Origin: Gelatoporia subvermispora B
Lineage: Eukaryota > Basidiomycota > Agaricomycetes > Polyporales > Gelatoporiaceae
Length of the DNA: 64,000 bases
Assembly: GCA_000320605.2 (NCBI GenBank)
Contig: KB445825.1
Span: 1-64,000 of the forward strand
Direction: 5' to 3'
Position numbers and translations under genes: made by a program. Shown here piece by piece: positions 1-12,174 of this stretch (the stretch's first letter is position 1; each line of letters begins with the position of its first letter). The notes beneath the pieces were generated by a model. That model had not been told where the DNA came from. It saw only the letters and a list, made by a program, of their open reading frames with translations, and did not search any database.

Positions 1-384
1 CGGGCACAGCCGTTCAGCAATAGTGCGTGTATTGCCTTGAATGTATGGAAGTCGAGGGGTGGCTGTGAGTCGAGGGCGGGGGATCTGCGATCGATGTATC
101 GGCAAAGGTGCGTTCACCGCCGTAGGTGCATGGAAGTCGACCAGGATGTGTCACCAGGCTCGATGTTCGAGGAAGCTCGTGGTAAATGCACCGGAGCCGA
201 ATCCAGCGGTGGTGCAACTTCGGTAGATTGGTGGCGAAGAGGATCGATGCGCCGGGAGCGAAGGCGCCCGGAGAGCGGCAGCGGAGGTGCTGGACCAATG
301 AATTTAGCAGCCGGCTCAATAAACCAAAATATTCTGAGCGGCCCAGGAGGAGTGTACGATACCCCGCAAATGGAAGGAAACGCC
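1..384. other. Left edge, no gene recognised
   Basis: No readable domain was found on either strand. Short open frames overlap in several phases and none looks like a known protein. Confidence 0.4.
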
Positions 385-480
385 ATGCATGGCCATGCAT
401 GAGGCACCCAAAATGGATGCATGACCATGCATGACGCTCCAAAAACGGATGCATGGCCATGCATGACGATCCAAAAAAGG
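385..480. repeat. Three 32-bp tandem repeats built on a palindrome
   Basis: Three consecutive 32-bp units start at 385, 417 and 449. Each opens with the 16-bp sequence ATGCATGGCCATGCAT, a perfect palindrome in units 1 and 3 and one base off in unit 2. The rest of each unit is an A-rich tail ending in GG. Further ATGCATG words lie just downstream (about 490-580). It is a small minisatellite, not part of a recognised gene. Confidence 0.85.
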
Positions 481-3400
481 ACGAACGCTCATGCATGGCG
501 CTCATTAGCACCTTGCGAGCAGTAGTCACCGTGGTTCATGCATCAGGGTCTTACGGTTACGACCGCTCTCTCATGCATGGTCCGGTCAACAAGGCCTGGA
601 ATGCGATGGTACTAGGTAGTGCCTCACGTAGCCAGGTTGGGGTTAGGGTTAACTAGACACACCCAAGTTGCCCGATGAGGCGAAGCTCACTTATCGGATT
701 GACGACGATCACCCTCAGGCTCAACTCCGCATTCTGCTGACATTCTCCTGATTCTCAAATAAACCCTTGAGTCAGTGTGGTCTCTCTAATAATCAAAAGT
801 CGGTCGTCGCACCTGCTCGAGTCAAACGCTCAAGTCCGACTCGAGTTAGACACAATTGTGCGGATCTTCTCATTCAGTGACTACTTCTGGCTGATTATAC
901 GCTGGCTATCGTCTAAGAATATGCAGGTCCGATTGAGTTTCCTACAGGATGGTTTGCCGACGCACAATGATGTCCATCATACGCTCCCCTTGCCCCCAGG
1001 CATCAGCACGTCCCTTGGAAAGCGCTCGCTTGCGGAAAGGCTGCGGCCGCCATGATTCTTCTTGGGCATGGAGGGGACACATGGTCTGGAGGGCAGATCT
1101 TTCGGTTGATGTGTTGCGGTTGCGGGGTGAGTACTCTTGTTGTCGGCTTCCTTCTTAATTCCTTTTCTACGTGGCTTTCGGAGGCTTGGTGCGAGAGACT
1201 CGGGCGTGATTGTGGATGAAGACATGATCTCGCCTGCGTAACTCGTCAATTCTTGTAGCCTGCCTTTGAGGCTACGTGATCTTAGTGCTTACGGGGTAGG
1301 CGCTCAGACTCAGAAACTTCTCCTTCTGCGAGCTTTCGAGGGAGTATAGGTGGAAAGTTCTGCAAATGGGCGGATACTTCAAGTTGTTTGGCCTATAGTC
1401 GAGTGTGAGCTGTGTTTTTACAGCCCAAGTAGCCCTCGATCCTGACCTTGGCTGGTGGAGGCGACATCGGTCTTCTTCTCTTCCTAGTGGCAGTCTCGGG
1501 GTTTACTTTGGTTGTACCAGACATCTCTCGCTCTGAGGGACTATCATACAAACCAATATATTGTGTGGACATTGATGTGACGGTCAGACTTCGACTGTCG
1601 GCATGTACACGATCTCCTTCCGGGATATCGCCTGATGGTAAGGCTAGGGGGAGGGGTTGTCTCGTTGAGTAGGACGTCTGTAAGACACGGTGAGCTCAAT
1701 CCCGCTCCACAGCGCATCATTATCACTTACCAGCATGTTATCACAGACAGCGGGTAGCTCGAGGTATCCGATTGATATTTCCGATGTCGTCGATCGCATT
1801 CCATAGGGATCAGTACATGTTTTTCGGCTATCCAGTGAGAGCATTTGCTATCTCTTCTGGGATAGGCGCATTAGGAAGCGTCTCAGAAGGTTACGCTGCA
1901 GCTCCCGGTCAACGACCTATCTCATATCAGGTGTCACTGTTAGCAACCTTATCGATGTCAACGGCAACCTCCTTTTGTTTCGCCTGCCTTGCGGCCCGCT
2001 TTCCTTCGCATTTCCACGTCTGCTCGTTGTTCAGGGTCTGTAGGTGGGGCCACAGACTTGACTCTTGTTACTCGAACGAATACGACGGGAAGACATCAGG
2101 AGGAGGGATCATAGTGAGCCTCATGTGAATGCTAGCATGTGTGGCGTTACCGTTCCCTGTTGCAGATGGCGGTCATACCAACTTGCCACAAGACTATGGC
2201 TATCATGAGGCCTTGTGCTGACTCATCCACTGTTGTCACGGGCCCTGGAATCCCGGATCTGATGGAAAGAATCACAGCAGCTTCCCGCTGAGTTTCGTTT
2301 GAGCAAGGAGCCTGACCCAGAAGTTATAACTTCCGAAGCTCAGCAAGCTGGCGCTCTAATTTCCCCATTCCTGGGTCTCGTCTATGTACTCCTTGTTAAT
2401 GTCCACTTGCGCGGACAAACCAACTAACATATAGCGAAATACAATACACGACTCAAGGATTGTCACGTCCTGTGGAGAATGTATTACATCAAAGAAATCC
2501 GTGTGACTGCAGGTTTTGGGCGTCAGCGCTCGGCGGAGTTAAGCCATGCGAACCTCCGTGCCTGGTAAGCGATGTTGTGTTCTGTCAGATAGTGATTGTT
2601 CTGAACAGAGAACAATGGCACAGAGAAAGGAACATCGAAGGCGTGCGATGAGTCTGCTACGAGCTGTGAGGCTTGACGATGCGACGGGTATGTCCACTAT
2701 GACATCTCATGGAGATCGTTTTTGTGTTCTGACTGGCACATCCTTCGCGAGACACGCATGCTGAGTCGTGAATATAATGCCTGGCGCATCTGGATCACAA
2801 TGGAGCCGGATTCCCTGGGTTTTGGCATGCATCTATTACGACTATTGGCCAGAGATTATAACGGATGTTCTATCGATGAGCACTGGAGGCCATAGCCGCC
2901 GTTCAAAAGACTATTCACTACCTCCTTGTAAGTCCATCCAGCAGCTGCCCACGTCTCACAAGTATCTTTCGGTTATATATGAGAGTATTGTAGCACCCAG
3001 CGACGAAGACCAGTCAATACTGGACATACATCGACTGTCATTGGGCCCATCTTGGACTATGGGATTGCTCTCTTGGCCCACTGGATCCTCGGCTTGAATG
3101 GGTGCTGTGTAGCAAAGGAGAGCTACAAGGATGCTGGCGGCGAGTGTCGCTGTGAAAACGATGGCCACTCTGTCGAGGGCCTCTAGTCGTCTGTCGAGAC
3201 CGACAACTTCGTGCCTAGATCACGTTGATCATTCCTTACCTGCGATATTCACGGGGAAATATTCAACTACCCACCTAAAGCATAAGCCGCACATGTCGTG
3301 TGAGTAGCCTTTGGTCGAAGGCTCGTGTGGGCTGGGGATTTTGAGAGTAATCCAGGTGAGCATCTGCCTATTACCTGCAGAAGTCCTTAAGGCCAATATT

Positions 3401-4912
3401 GGGGTAAGGATCGCCACGCTCTGTGATATGAGCTTGGAGCTCAGGCATCATCCCGAGTTCGCTGTTGTCCTGATGTACTCGCTGCGCCTCATCACCTGAT
3501 AGATGATATAACCTTCAGCTGAGGCGCCAAGGCAACTGCTCACGCATGTCTTATGCTGATGACCTCTGCAGGGGACCACACAAGGTGATTTTCACCGTTT
3601 CATGTGCCCTGTCGTGACGTGATCATCATTGCGCGGTGAAAGTGCGCACATGCCCGAAGGCATGCCATAACGTCTGCTTACCAGGGGGTAGCATACATCT
3701 TGAGCTGTGGCTCACTATACAGCACCAGAATTCGCCTTGGACGACTCTAACGCATTCTGCACGTTGTGGCAGGGAGTTGGCATGGTCAGAGCCAGGTCAC
3801 GCGCGGAAGGACGCGCCCTAGTCACATGCATAATCACATGTACAGGCCGTCAGCAGCGCCGAGATGCCATGAAAGCATACTATCCGCCCGGTCGCTGTAG
3901 CCCACTGAGTTCGAGTCAGAAGCTATGGCTTCGCTGCGGTACGCCACGACCGCTTCGCATTCTTAGGACGAGGCTCGATAAGTTCAGCAGGACGACAGGC
4001 CGGAATACTAGACGGTTGACGGAACTTCTCGGTTCGTGTTTAAGGCTTACCTACCCAACTTTGTCTCCTGTGCCTCCTTGCATCACATACGAGCAGTGCA
4101 GACTTCCCATGAACCTTTCTAGATCGGTTATCCGACCTTCTTTGGGGGGCTAGAAGGCTCGATCTCAATTCTCCTGCCAGCGTTCGCAGGATATGCGGCC
4201 GCTCGGTGAGTTTTGCTCGATCATGAGACCGTCCGCAGTCATATCCCTGATCTCTGGCGTCAATATCATCGCACTTCAGACTTCAGCGCGGGCGCAAGGA
4301 TGGTCTTAGCGCCAACTGAACATTCTGAGGCAATCCCTATTACCTTCGTCTTTGCTGTTCGTTTCCTCGCAATGCCAGTTATTATATGTGTACGTTACCA
4401 CTGCACGAGGAGTCCACATTTATGATGCGCTACTCCGGAAGGCTCTGCATCTAACATGGGCTTTCCTGTTTCTAAACGGGGATCACAGGTTCCTTCTGAT
4501 TCTATTACCTGCTGGGCTAGCCGTCAAGTTTCTTGCCAGCGTCGCGGAGCTTGTCGACGTAGATCATTACATGTATCTCCATCGCCGGTTATTTGGCAAC
4601 CACAGTGCGCAATGTCGGTGCTACGGGCTGTCAACGCATTCTGATGATTCACACGTGGTATGCCACGTCCCCTCTGATGGCCACCGTGTCTTCCCTCACC
4701 TTACTTAACCATCGTTGAGGACTTGCTTGCGGCTAGCGTGGTCACGAAAACGGATTGACATCGTCCTCCAGAATGCTCAAAGCTCTTCTGGACATTCTCG
4801 CCTGTTTCATGCGTAGCAGACCACACCGACAGATCATTATTGATTTGTGGATTAGGAGGCAATCTGAACCGAACGTATTTGTACATGCTGAACCCGATCG
4901 AGGCTGCGTACA
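481..4912. other. Gene-poor stretch, possibly decayed sequence
   Basis: About 4.4 kb in which I could not recognise any protein. Open frames on both strands are short (at most about 120 codons) and overlap. A few hydrophobic stretches (plus strand near 1450-1560 and 4350-4560, minus strand near 3100-3170) suggest decayed membrane-protein or transposon coding sequence, but no motif supports a name. A single TTAGGG-like word at about 636-655 is too short to be a telomere relic. Confidence 0.4.
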
Positions 4913-5725
4913 TTATGTGGTATCTGCGTAATGGTACCATGCATTTCTTATCTTGTCTCTTGTCGCTCGGACCGCAGGCCCACTCTGCTCCCCATTTTCC
5001 TCGAGCCTGCGCTTCTTCCCCTTATTTCCGGAGTCCGACTGCTTGTCATCGTTCGTTTTGCCGCTCTTTGTAGACAAGTGGGAAGGGCCAGCCACTGGGG
5101 CTGGACCTCCTCCTTGTCTAGCAGAGGTCGCTCGCAATATACGACCCCCCACAACAATTGAGCCTGCCGATAAAATATGCTCTTCCACCTCAGGCATGCT
5201 GTCCTCTGGAAGCATCTGTCGCCCGCATATCTTGTAGTTAGCTTTTACGAGCTCGTAACCCCTCCCACCAGCTCTACGTGGGAGTGATAATATTTTGTCA
5301 GGCAGCGGGTTGCTGCCCGGTGTGGAAGGGCGTGGGCCGTCCTCACTGACAGACACTCCGTTGAATGGTGGTTCGGCTCGATGTCTCCCCGCCTGATTCG
5401 TCACAACAGACGCGTCAGACGTGAGGGAATCGCGCCCAGCAACTTCTGTGGTCTGAACTTGAGTCGGCCGGGCGAGGGATGCTGCATCGGCAGTACCGTC
5501 ATTTGTCGCTGAACTGATCGTATTCTTCGGAAGCGTTTCCCAAAGGTCCTCACGACGATTTCCATCGGGATATTCGGGATGGATCGGAGGACAATCCATC
5601 TGGTGAGACGAAATGGACCGATCGCTACCGCTGTTTACGGTAGCCGCAGGAGGCGAAGCGTCGCTCCCGTGAGCATCAAGCTGCTGGGTTGCGCCGCGTG
5701 GTATAGTACCACGAGGGATACTCAT
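4913..5725 (-). CDS. Orphan 270-aa Ser/Pro-rich protein with basic cluster
   Basis: An uninterrupted ATG-to-stop frame (ATG at 5725, TAA at 4913) encodes 270 residues. The first two thirds are rich in Ser, Pro, Thr and Asp with no fold visible. The C-terminal third has a Lys/Arg cluster (GKKRRLEENG, about residues 231-240) that could be a nuclear localisation signal. I do not recognise a family. The frame closes soon after a short segment containing Trp-Tyr-His-Tyr, and the DNA downstream on the same strand is not readable. This may be the surviving 5' exon of a larger gene whose 3' part has decayed. It has no recognisable neighbours. It could also be a chance open frame, since the DNA here is moderately GC-rich. 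Confidence 0.35.
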   Translation of the reverse strand: MSIPRGTIPRGATQQLDAHGSDASPPAATVNSGSDRSISSHQMDCPPIHPEYPDGNRREDLWETLPKNTISSATNDGTADAASLARPTQVQTTEVAGRDSLTSDASVVTNQAGRHRAEPPFNGVSVSEDGPRPSTPGSNPLPDKILSLPRRAGGRGYELVKANYKICGRQMLPEDSMPEVEEHILSAGSIVVGGRILRATSARQGGGPAPVAGPSHLSTKSGKTNDDKQSDSGNKGKKRRLEENGEQSGPAVRATRDKIRNAWYHYADTT

Positions 5726-8226
5726 CGTGGTATTGTGTGAGAAGATACGGAGGAATTGATAAGAGATAGGTCGAAGATGTTGGTGTGGTCAAGAATGCAG
5801 CTAAGTCGCGTCTTGCGCGACGCGCAGACCAGGACGCGAACGGTCACGAGTAGCGTCACGTAGACAACGTCACCTGGGAAGAAATAGATAGGAAAGGCGA
5901 CAGTGAGACTCCAGAGGTTATCTTCGGCCTGAGCCGGAAAATGTGGCCATCCGCGAGACCGATCGATGCATTAGAGCGGAAAGAGCGCGCGAGGGAGGGC
6001 ACTGTGCGAGTAGAGGAAGGTCAGATGGCCAAAAGGGGCGAAAAAGGCGAATTGAGTAATTTGGACGCAGGAGATGACGTATCACACACTGCATTGAGTC
6101 CCAGGAAAAGCATGAATACTGGGCGCCAAGAAAGGCTATAGGAGGCTGTTAGAAACCGAGAAAGGATGAGGGTCAATTGTCCAAAGTGGAGAGAAGAAGG
6201 AAGAACGGATTGAAGAGAATACGATTACATACGTGTCATCGGCAGCATGAGCTCCGGTAAACTAAATGACATGTCTGGATTAGTAGATACATGTTTGACA
6301 CGCTGGTACGAGCGTATCCACCTCTGAACTCATTTGCGGAAGTTCGCATTAAGTAGAGACTGGACGTACATATTTCGATCATCTGTAAAATCTAGAACTT
6401 TCGATATATACTCGGCCGTGAACTCACCAAGCAACGATTTGAGAGCATTATGCCCGGCCCACGTGGCACTGGAGTCGTGCAATGGGCCAGACACCTAAGC
6501 AGTACTGTTATCGGTGACCTGGATGTTCTGTGGTACAAAGGCAAAAAAAAGGTCGAACGCCCGAAGCAGTTTACCATAGAGATATGATGGCAAAAATTGT
6601 GATGTCGGAGAAATGAGAGGTGCGGCCAAGTTCGACGTCGTGTCCAAATACAAATAATGCGTTGGTGCCCAAACCTCCGCAAAGACCGCGAGGACCAAAC
6701 ATGACTGCGATTCCGTACGCTTCAATCCGAATCAACAACAGCTTTGCAAACATATCGGTTGACCTCATCCAGCGGTTTCTCGCTACTCGTCGAGATATTG
6801 AGCTGGAGCCGCTGTTGAATCAAATTTTCAAACTTTCCTGTCTAATTCCTCTGAATGTCCCCTGGGTATAGTTAGTGCCTGTATAGCAGGAGCGCCCAGG
6901 AAGTATGATATAAAGGTTGCGACACGTCAAGCTCTCCTACTGTTCCGCATGCAGCGCGGCTGCAATTTTGTGCGTGACATAGCTCCAAAGCAATTTGAAG
7001 TTTATCATCTGCTCCCTAGGCACAAGCCCGAAGGGCAGCTCTACTTCAAATTTTAAGAGACTCGCTCTCGACCTGGCCCTTCATCACGTTTTCATCCATT
7101 TCTGCGTATGACATCTGTGTAGGACATCCTTGGCGCTGGTCATGCGATACGGATGTCGTCACACTGCAGCACCCAACGATCTCATCCTGCAATTTCCGCG
7201 TTGTTCGCAAAAAGTGCCGGAGACTGCCGGGGCACATGCGAGCGTCGGTTGCGCCAAAGATGCACGGAGCTCGCGTTGCATGTAGAAACGTGTGCCTTGG
7301 AGTTTCCAATACGGGAATATGGGAGGTATATGCTCCCCAAGGGCCGAAGTTATTGGGTTCACACAGCCAATCACTGTCGGGCTACCGAGTCACTAGGCGC
7401 TCTTGACCGGTCACGCGATAGAGATCGGTTGGGCCCTCCAGATGTGATCAAGACGATCGTCTCCAGGACCATTTCTTCTCCGAGCCTCGTGTCTCTTACC
7501 ACATGTTCCCCATCATTCACGTATTCAAGCTTGCATTATGGTAGTGTCACCCATGGAATGCATTCTTGTGGACCGATTACGGAGGGAACGTTTGGCTCTC
7601 ATGCTCAAGAGCCCCAAGCTGCTCAAGATGTCGCGGCACGCGTCACTGTTCAGACGTCCAACCTTGGGGTTCTACCGCTAATGGACACACCAATGCATTC
7701 AGTGAGGTAATGGGAATGGCTCAGGTATAGATCCAGAGGCCCGCGTGACCATCTGCTTGGTGAGTCAGGGGGTTTCCTGTCTCGCATTCGTTCACTGAAG
7801 GTTCTGAAATTTGCCGTGCAATCTGCATATTCGAATTCCTCTTATGTCCGAATTCATCAACAAAAGCTTTTGCAAGTGCATGGATGAACCGAATATGCAG
7901 ACATTGTTCCTCTGATATGCTTGTCACCCCAGATTGCCCGATTGGCAGCACTCTTCAATGCGCACCGGATATCCCGCATCCACTTGGTTGCATCAACTCC
8001 AGCCCCGCGTTGGCCGCGCCCTTCCCATCTTTGGCGAGTCTCGCCTTTGCATCCGCATCGTCCATGATCACCGGACCCTTCTCGCCTGCGGGCTTGGCAG
8101 ACGGAATATAAAGCCAAGACCTCACCCACTTCGCGTGCGTGGACTTGAGTTCCACAGCCGCTCTTCTCTGCCCGCTGATACCTGCTATCTGGACGCGTAG
8201 CATCACAGTAGCGGGATATTGTCAAG
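5726..8226. other. No recognised gene upstream of the sugar transporter
   Basis: The longest ATG frame is 7153-7710 (plus, 185 codons). It is rich in Ser, Thr, Arg and His, has no motif I know, and overlaps open frames on the other strand, so I do not call it a gene. A minus frame at 7955-8206 has a more protein-like composition (Lys/Ala-rich) but also no match. The last few hundred bases should include the promoter of the transporter at 8227; no clear TATA box was picked out. Confidence 0.4.
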
Positions 8227-10515
8227 ATGGGTAAAGGCGTATGTTTGGGATATTCTAGTACATACGCAATGATACTGATGAACATGACTCTGTCCAGTAC
8301 AATGCGGCGATTGCATCGAACCCTGTATGTTCACGATCCATCAGCGACGTTCAGATCATCTAAATTGTATCCGATATGCCAGTATGTCGTAGGTGAGCCC
8401 TGCGTTGCTCGTGACTCAGTTCACAGAAGTGCTGAACGTAACGCATAGGGTCATTCGCCTGCATTGGTGGCGGACTGTTTGGCCTCGATATCTCGTCGAT
8501 GTCAGGTGTCCTCAATGTACAGATCACAGTTAATGCGCTTCCGTTTTACTCACATTACTCCCAGAACGATGCCTACATGAACTTCTTCGGAAACCCAAAC
8601 CCGAACCAACAGGGCGCGATTGTCGCTGCGATGCCTGCCGGCTCATTCTTTGGCGCGCTCTTGGTCACCAAGCTTGCTGACCTTCTCGGACGTAAGCGCA
8701 CGGTTATCCTTAGCGGATGGATTTGGGTCCTTGGAAGTATCCTGCAATGTGCAGCTGTGGCAAGTACCTCGCAGTCTTCGTCGATAGTCTCGAAATTTCT
8801 CAATCTATCAATCACAGGATCGCGGTATGCTCGTTGCAGGCCGTGTCGTTTCGGGACTCTCGGTCGGTATTGCGAGCGCGATCGTTCCTATTTATCAGTC
8901 GGAGATCACGGCGCCCTCCATCCGTGGACGCATTGTGGCTATGCAGCAATGGTGAGACTCAATCGGCTGCCTATAGGTACTTGCACTGACTGCTCTGGCA
9001 TGAGTGCAGGTCGATCACATGGGGTATCCTGATCCAGTACTTCGTTGAGTTCGGCTGCTCGTACATCAACGGGGATGCGTCCTTCCGTATCCCTTGGGGC
9101 CTGCAAATGATTCCTGCCATTGTTCTCAGTCTTGGAATGATCTTATTCCCCGAGAGTCCGCGTTGGCTCATTGATCATGATCGGTGCGTTTCCTTCATTG
9201 ATATCGAGTGCACGTCTCCAGGTTGAATGAGGGTTTTTGGTAGCAATCAGGAAGCACTGCAGATTCTCGCAGATCTGCATGGTGGAGGTGACACGAACGA
9301 CGAGCTGGTGCAGCTTGAGTATGCCGAGATTTGCGGCCAAGTGCAGTTCGAGCGTACCCAGGGCGCGAAGAGCTACATGGACCTGCTCAAGCCTGGTATT
9401 TTCCGTCGTGTCGGCCTAGGTGCAAGCTTGCAGATGTGGAGTCAGCTCAGTGGTATGAACATCATGATGTGAGCGGACCCAATCTTGACATCACGGAACG
9501 AACATCTCTAACGGCGGCTGCATAGGTACTACATTGTCTACGTCTTCCAGGGCGCAGGTCTTACCGGACGTCGCGGCAATCTGATCGCGGACTCCGTGCA
9601 ATATGTGCTCAACGTCGCGCTGACTGGTATGTTTCCTTCGATATGGTGATCGATCTGTTCTGACATCGATGATCGAAGTTCCTGCCATCATTTACATCGA
9701 TAAATGGGGACGGCGCCCTATGCTTGTCATCGGCACACTGTTAATGGGCTTCTGGCTCTTCCTCGTTGGCGGACTTCAAGGTCGATTCGGCGCCTGGGGC
9801 GAAGTCAACAACGCACGTGAGCACACCCTCACTAATTATCTGTAATTTGAGTGTAGTATTCACATGTACGACAGCTGTGTGGGTCATCACTGGGCATGAG
9901 GCTGCGACCAGAGCGATCATCGTCTGCTCGTATCTCTTCGTGTGCAGTTTCGCAGTCACCATGGGTCCGGTACGTGATATTTCAAACTAATATTTATAGC
10001 ATTTGTATTGATCGGAACAACAGGTCTCGTGGACGTACCCTGCGGAGATCTTCCCAATGCGCGTGCGTGCCAAGGCAGTCTCCGTCTCCACTGGCACGTG
10101 GCCGATCACAGTTGTATCACTTCTATTACGCTTGCTAACGTATCAATGCAGCGGCGAACTGGCTCTTCAACTTTGCTCTTGCTTGGGCCGTTCCTCCGGG
10201 CCTGTCCAACATTGCCTACAAGACCTACTTCATCTTCGGCACGTTCAACTTTGCCGCGTGCATCCACATCTTCTTCTGCTTCCCTGAGACAGCTGGACGG
10301 ACGCTGGAAGAAGTCGAGGAAATCTTCCAGCAGGGTCATATCTTCACCGCCTGGAACATTGGACGGGATGTTGGTAAGAAGAACTTGGAACAGGTTGTCA
10401 AGGAAAACAAGGGCATGGTGAGCATCTCCATGATTCCGGTCCGTGAGACAGTGTGCTAACTGACTCTGTGTAGGATGCCGTGCACCACGTCGAATCTATT
10501 GAAGAGAAGGCATGA
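8227..10515 (+). CDS. MFS sugar transporter (hexose/quinate type)
   Basis: A plasma-membrane 12-helix sugar porter, probably a proton symporter for hexoses. The inferred protein is 518 aa from 14 exons: 8227-8238, 8298-8324, 8383-8392, 8449-8516, 8565-8759, 8818-8951, 9010-9183, 9244-9468, 9526-9626, 9679-9816, 9875-9969, 10024-10093, 10152-10417, 10474-10515. The joined length is 1557 nt and every junction keeps phase. Family marks in order: GGGLFGLDISSMSG in helix 1, the loop LADLLGRKR, GRVVSGLSVGIAS, PESPRWL at the end of the N-half, QLSGMN in helix 7, DKWGRRP in the C-half loop, and PETAGRTLEE after helix 12. Introns at 8760 (gcaagt) and 10094 (gcacgt) have GC donors. The first three exons are tiny (12, 27 and 10 nt), common in this family. 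The substrate cannot be told from sequence. Confidence 0.93.
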
Positions 10516-12174
10516 AATGAAGTTTCATAATCATCAGTGGCCTCCACTTCTCTCTTCACGCCACAGTTGCATTCTCTTTGCGTTTCCGTCAGTATCTCTC
10601 CCTCTAGGCCCGACGCGTACCGTGACTTAGTCTTGTGCTGCTCATGTGCTTGTATGACTAACGCCGATGTCGATTCCAATTTACGTCCATCTACTGATGC
10701 TAATTATGCGACCTGCTTTGCATGAGGAAGATGCAGCCTGATGTCCTGTTAGTGATAGTGTGCATGCTGTGCGTCGAAACCTCGCAAATTTCACTCCCTG
10801 CATGGGCGTGAGTATCTGTCATATGTTCTACATGTCAAGTGCGTCTTCTTCCGACATAGCGGATCTCCGATGCCAGAAAATCTCACCCTGATGTAGACAT
10901 TACCATATGTAGAGTTTATTATCCCACCAAGCCAGGAGCCTTCATTTGACAGCAGAGGTCGTATACAAGTCAGTTTGATTTGAGAGTGGAACCCGTTGCT
11001 TGGGTGGGCACTGAGTAGTTGATCAAGTCTCTTCTCGACCATGGCTTTCGGACCGACATCATCTTTTGTATCTCTTGAGTTCGATTTTCGAGGCTCAACG
11101 CGCAACCGTAGCTGTTCTATTAGCTGTTCTATTTCAATCCTGATCAGTCTCAGACCTATTTGCTGTACAGCTGATACAAGATGGCGACCTTCGATATCGC
11201 TTGATGCGACAGACAAGATGACATCGCGTTCATGCGAGAGTCAGACGTCCGGAATCAAATGTGCGATGCACTCACACGGGGCACAATCCCTTCTTACCAC
11301 TGCGCATATCACCTTCGAGCATCAATATGATATTCGCTACGTAGCCGCAAAACTATATACTTGTTTACATTGGGACATTTTTCCTGCAGAAAATGTTTGG
11401 GCGTACGACTAGTAAGGAACAACGCGCACGCGGCATGTAGATAGTTTGAGTTCGAGCTTGACTCGTCATAATACTGCTATGATACTGCTACGGAACTATG
11501 CTGCAGGTTGCTATCCTGACAGCCACACCGGGGGTCGACTATCACCTATCAAAACCTTCTCAAACTGGCGACTCAGCGACCCATGATTGTGAGATTTAAC
11601 GGCGATTGACGCACGGTTGTGTGTCATGGGTAAAGAAGACGTGCAGTCCCACCCGGTAGGACGTGAAGTTTCAGAGCTTGTATCACAGATCCGGTTCGCA
11701 GAAGAAGAAAAGTCCTCCAGTCCGAGGCCGAGCCGGGCCGGGGTTCTGAGTTCAGACCTTAGTCTCAGTCTGCCGGAAGTTGCGTGGCCAAGACGCATCC
11801 TCGAGATTGAGTAAAGCTGCAAGCATCTGGAATCCTCGTTTCGGAAGACACCGCCTGTGATTATGATCATTTTGCGCAAGTATTACAGAATAGGTTGAGC
11901 GGAATGATGCGAATATCCTAGCGGCAACAGGCTGGAGCACCGCCGGTTGTAATGAAAGGAGCACACTACAACATGATCATACATTATATGGATGCGCTGC
12001 ATCGTTGTGCGTCAGTCATAATGATAGATAGCCTATACTCATCGAAAGACCAAGTCTCCATGTCGTGCATATCGAATGTCCAGTTTGAGACCATAGCTGC
12101 CATCAGACGTTCCACCCGCGAACCCATCTCACACCCAAAGCGAACACCGGAAAGGCATACGAGTGCATACCCCC
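10516..12174. other. Intergenic; one weak coding-like segment
   Basis: Contains the 3' flanks of two convergent genes. On the minus strand, about 11215-10960 reads as a charged, coiled-coil-like segment (GLRLIRIEIEQLIEQLRLR) without an ATG in frame. It could be a relic exon, but nothing around it supports a gene. The remainder shows nothing recognisable. Confidence 0.35.

Noticed and set aside
636..655. Telomere-like TTAGGG word
   Set aside because: Only about one and a half repeats; common by chance and not at a sequence end.
7153..7710. 185-codon plus-strand frame upstream of the transporter
   Set aside because: No domain, biased composition and overlapping frames on the other strand; not enough to call a gene.
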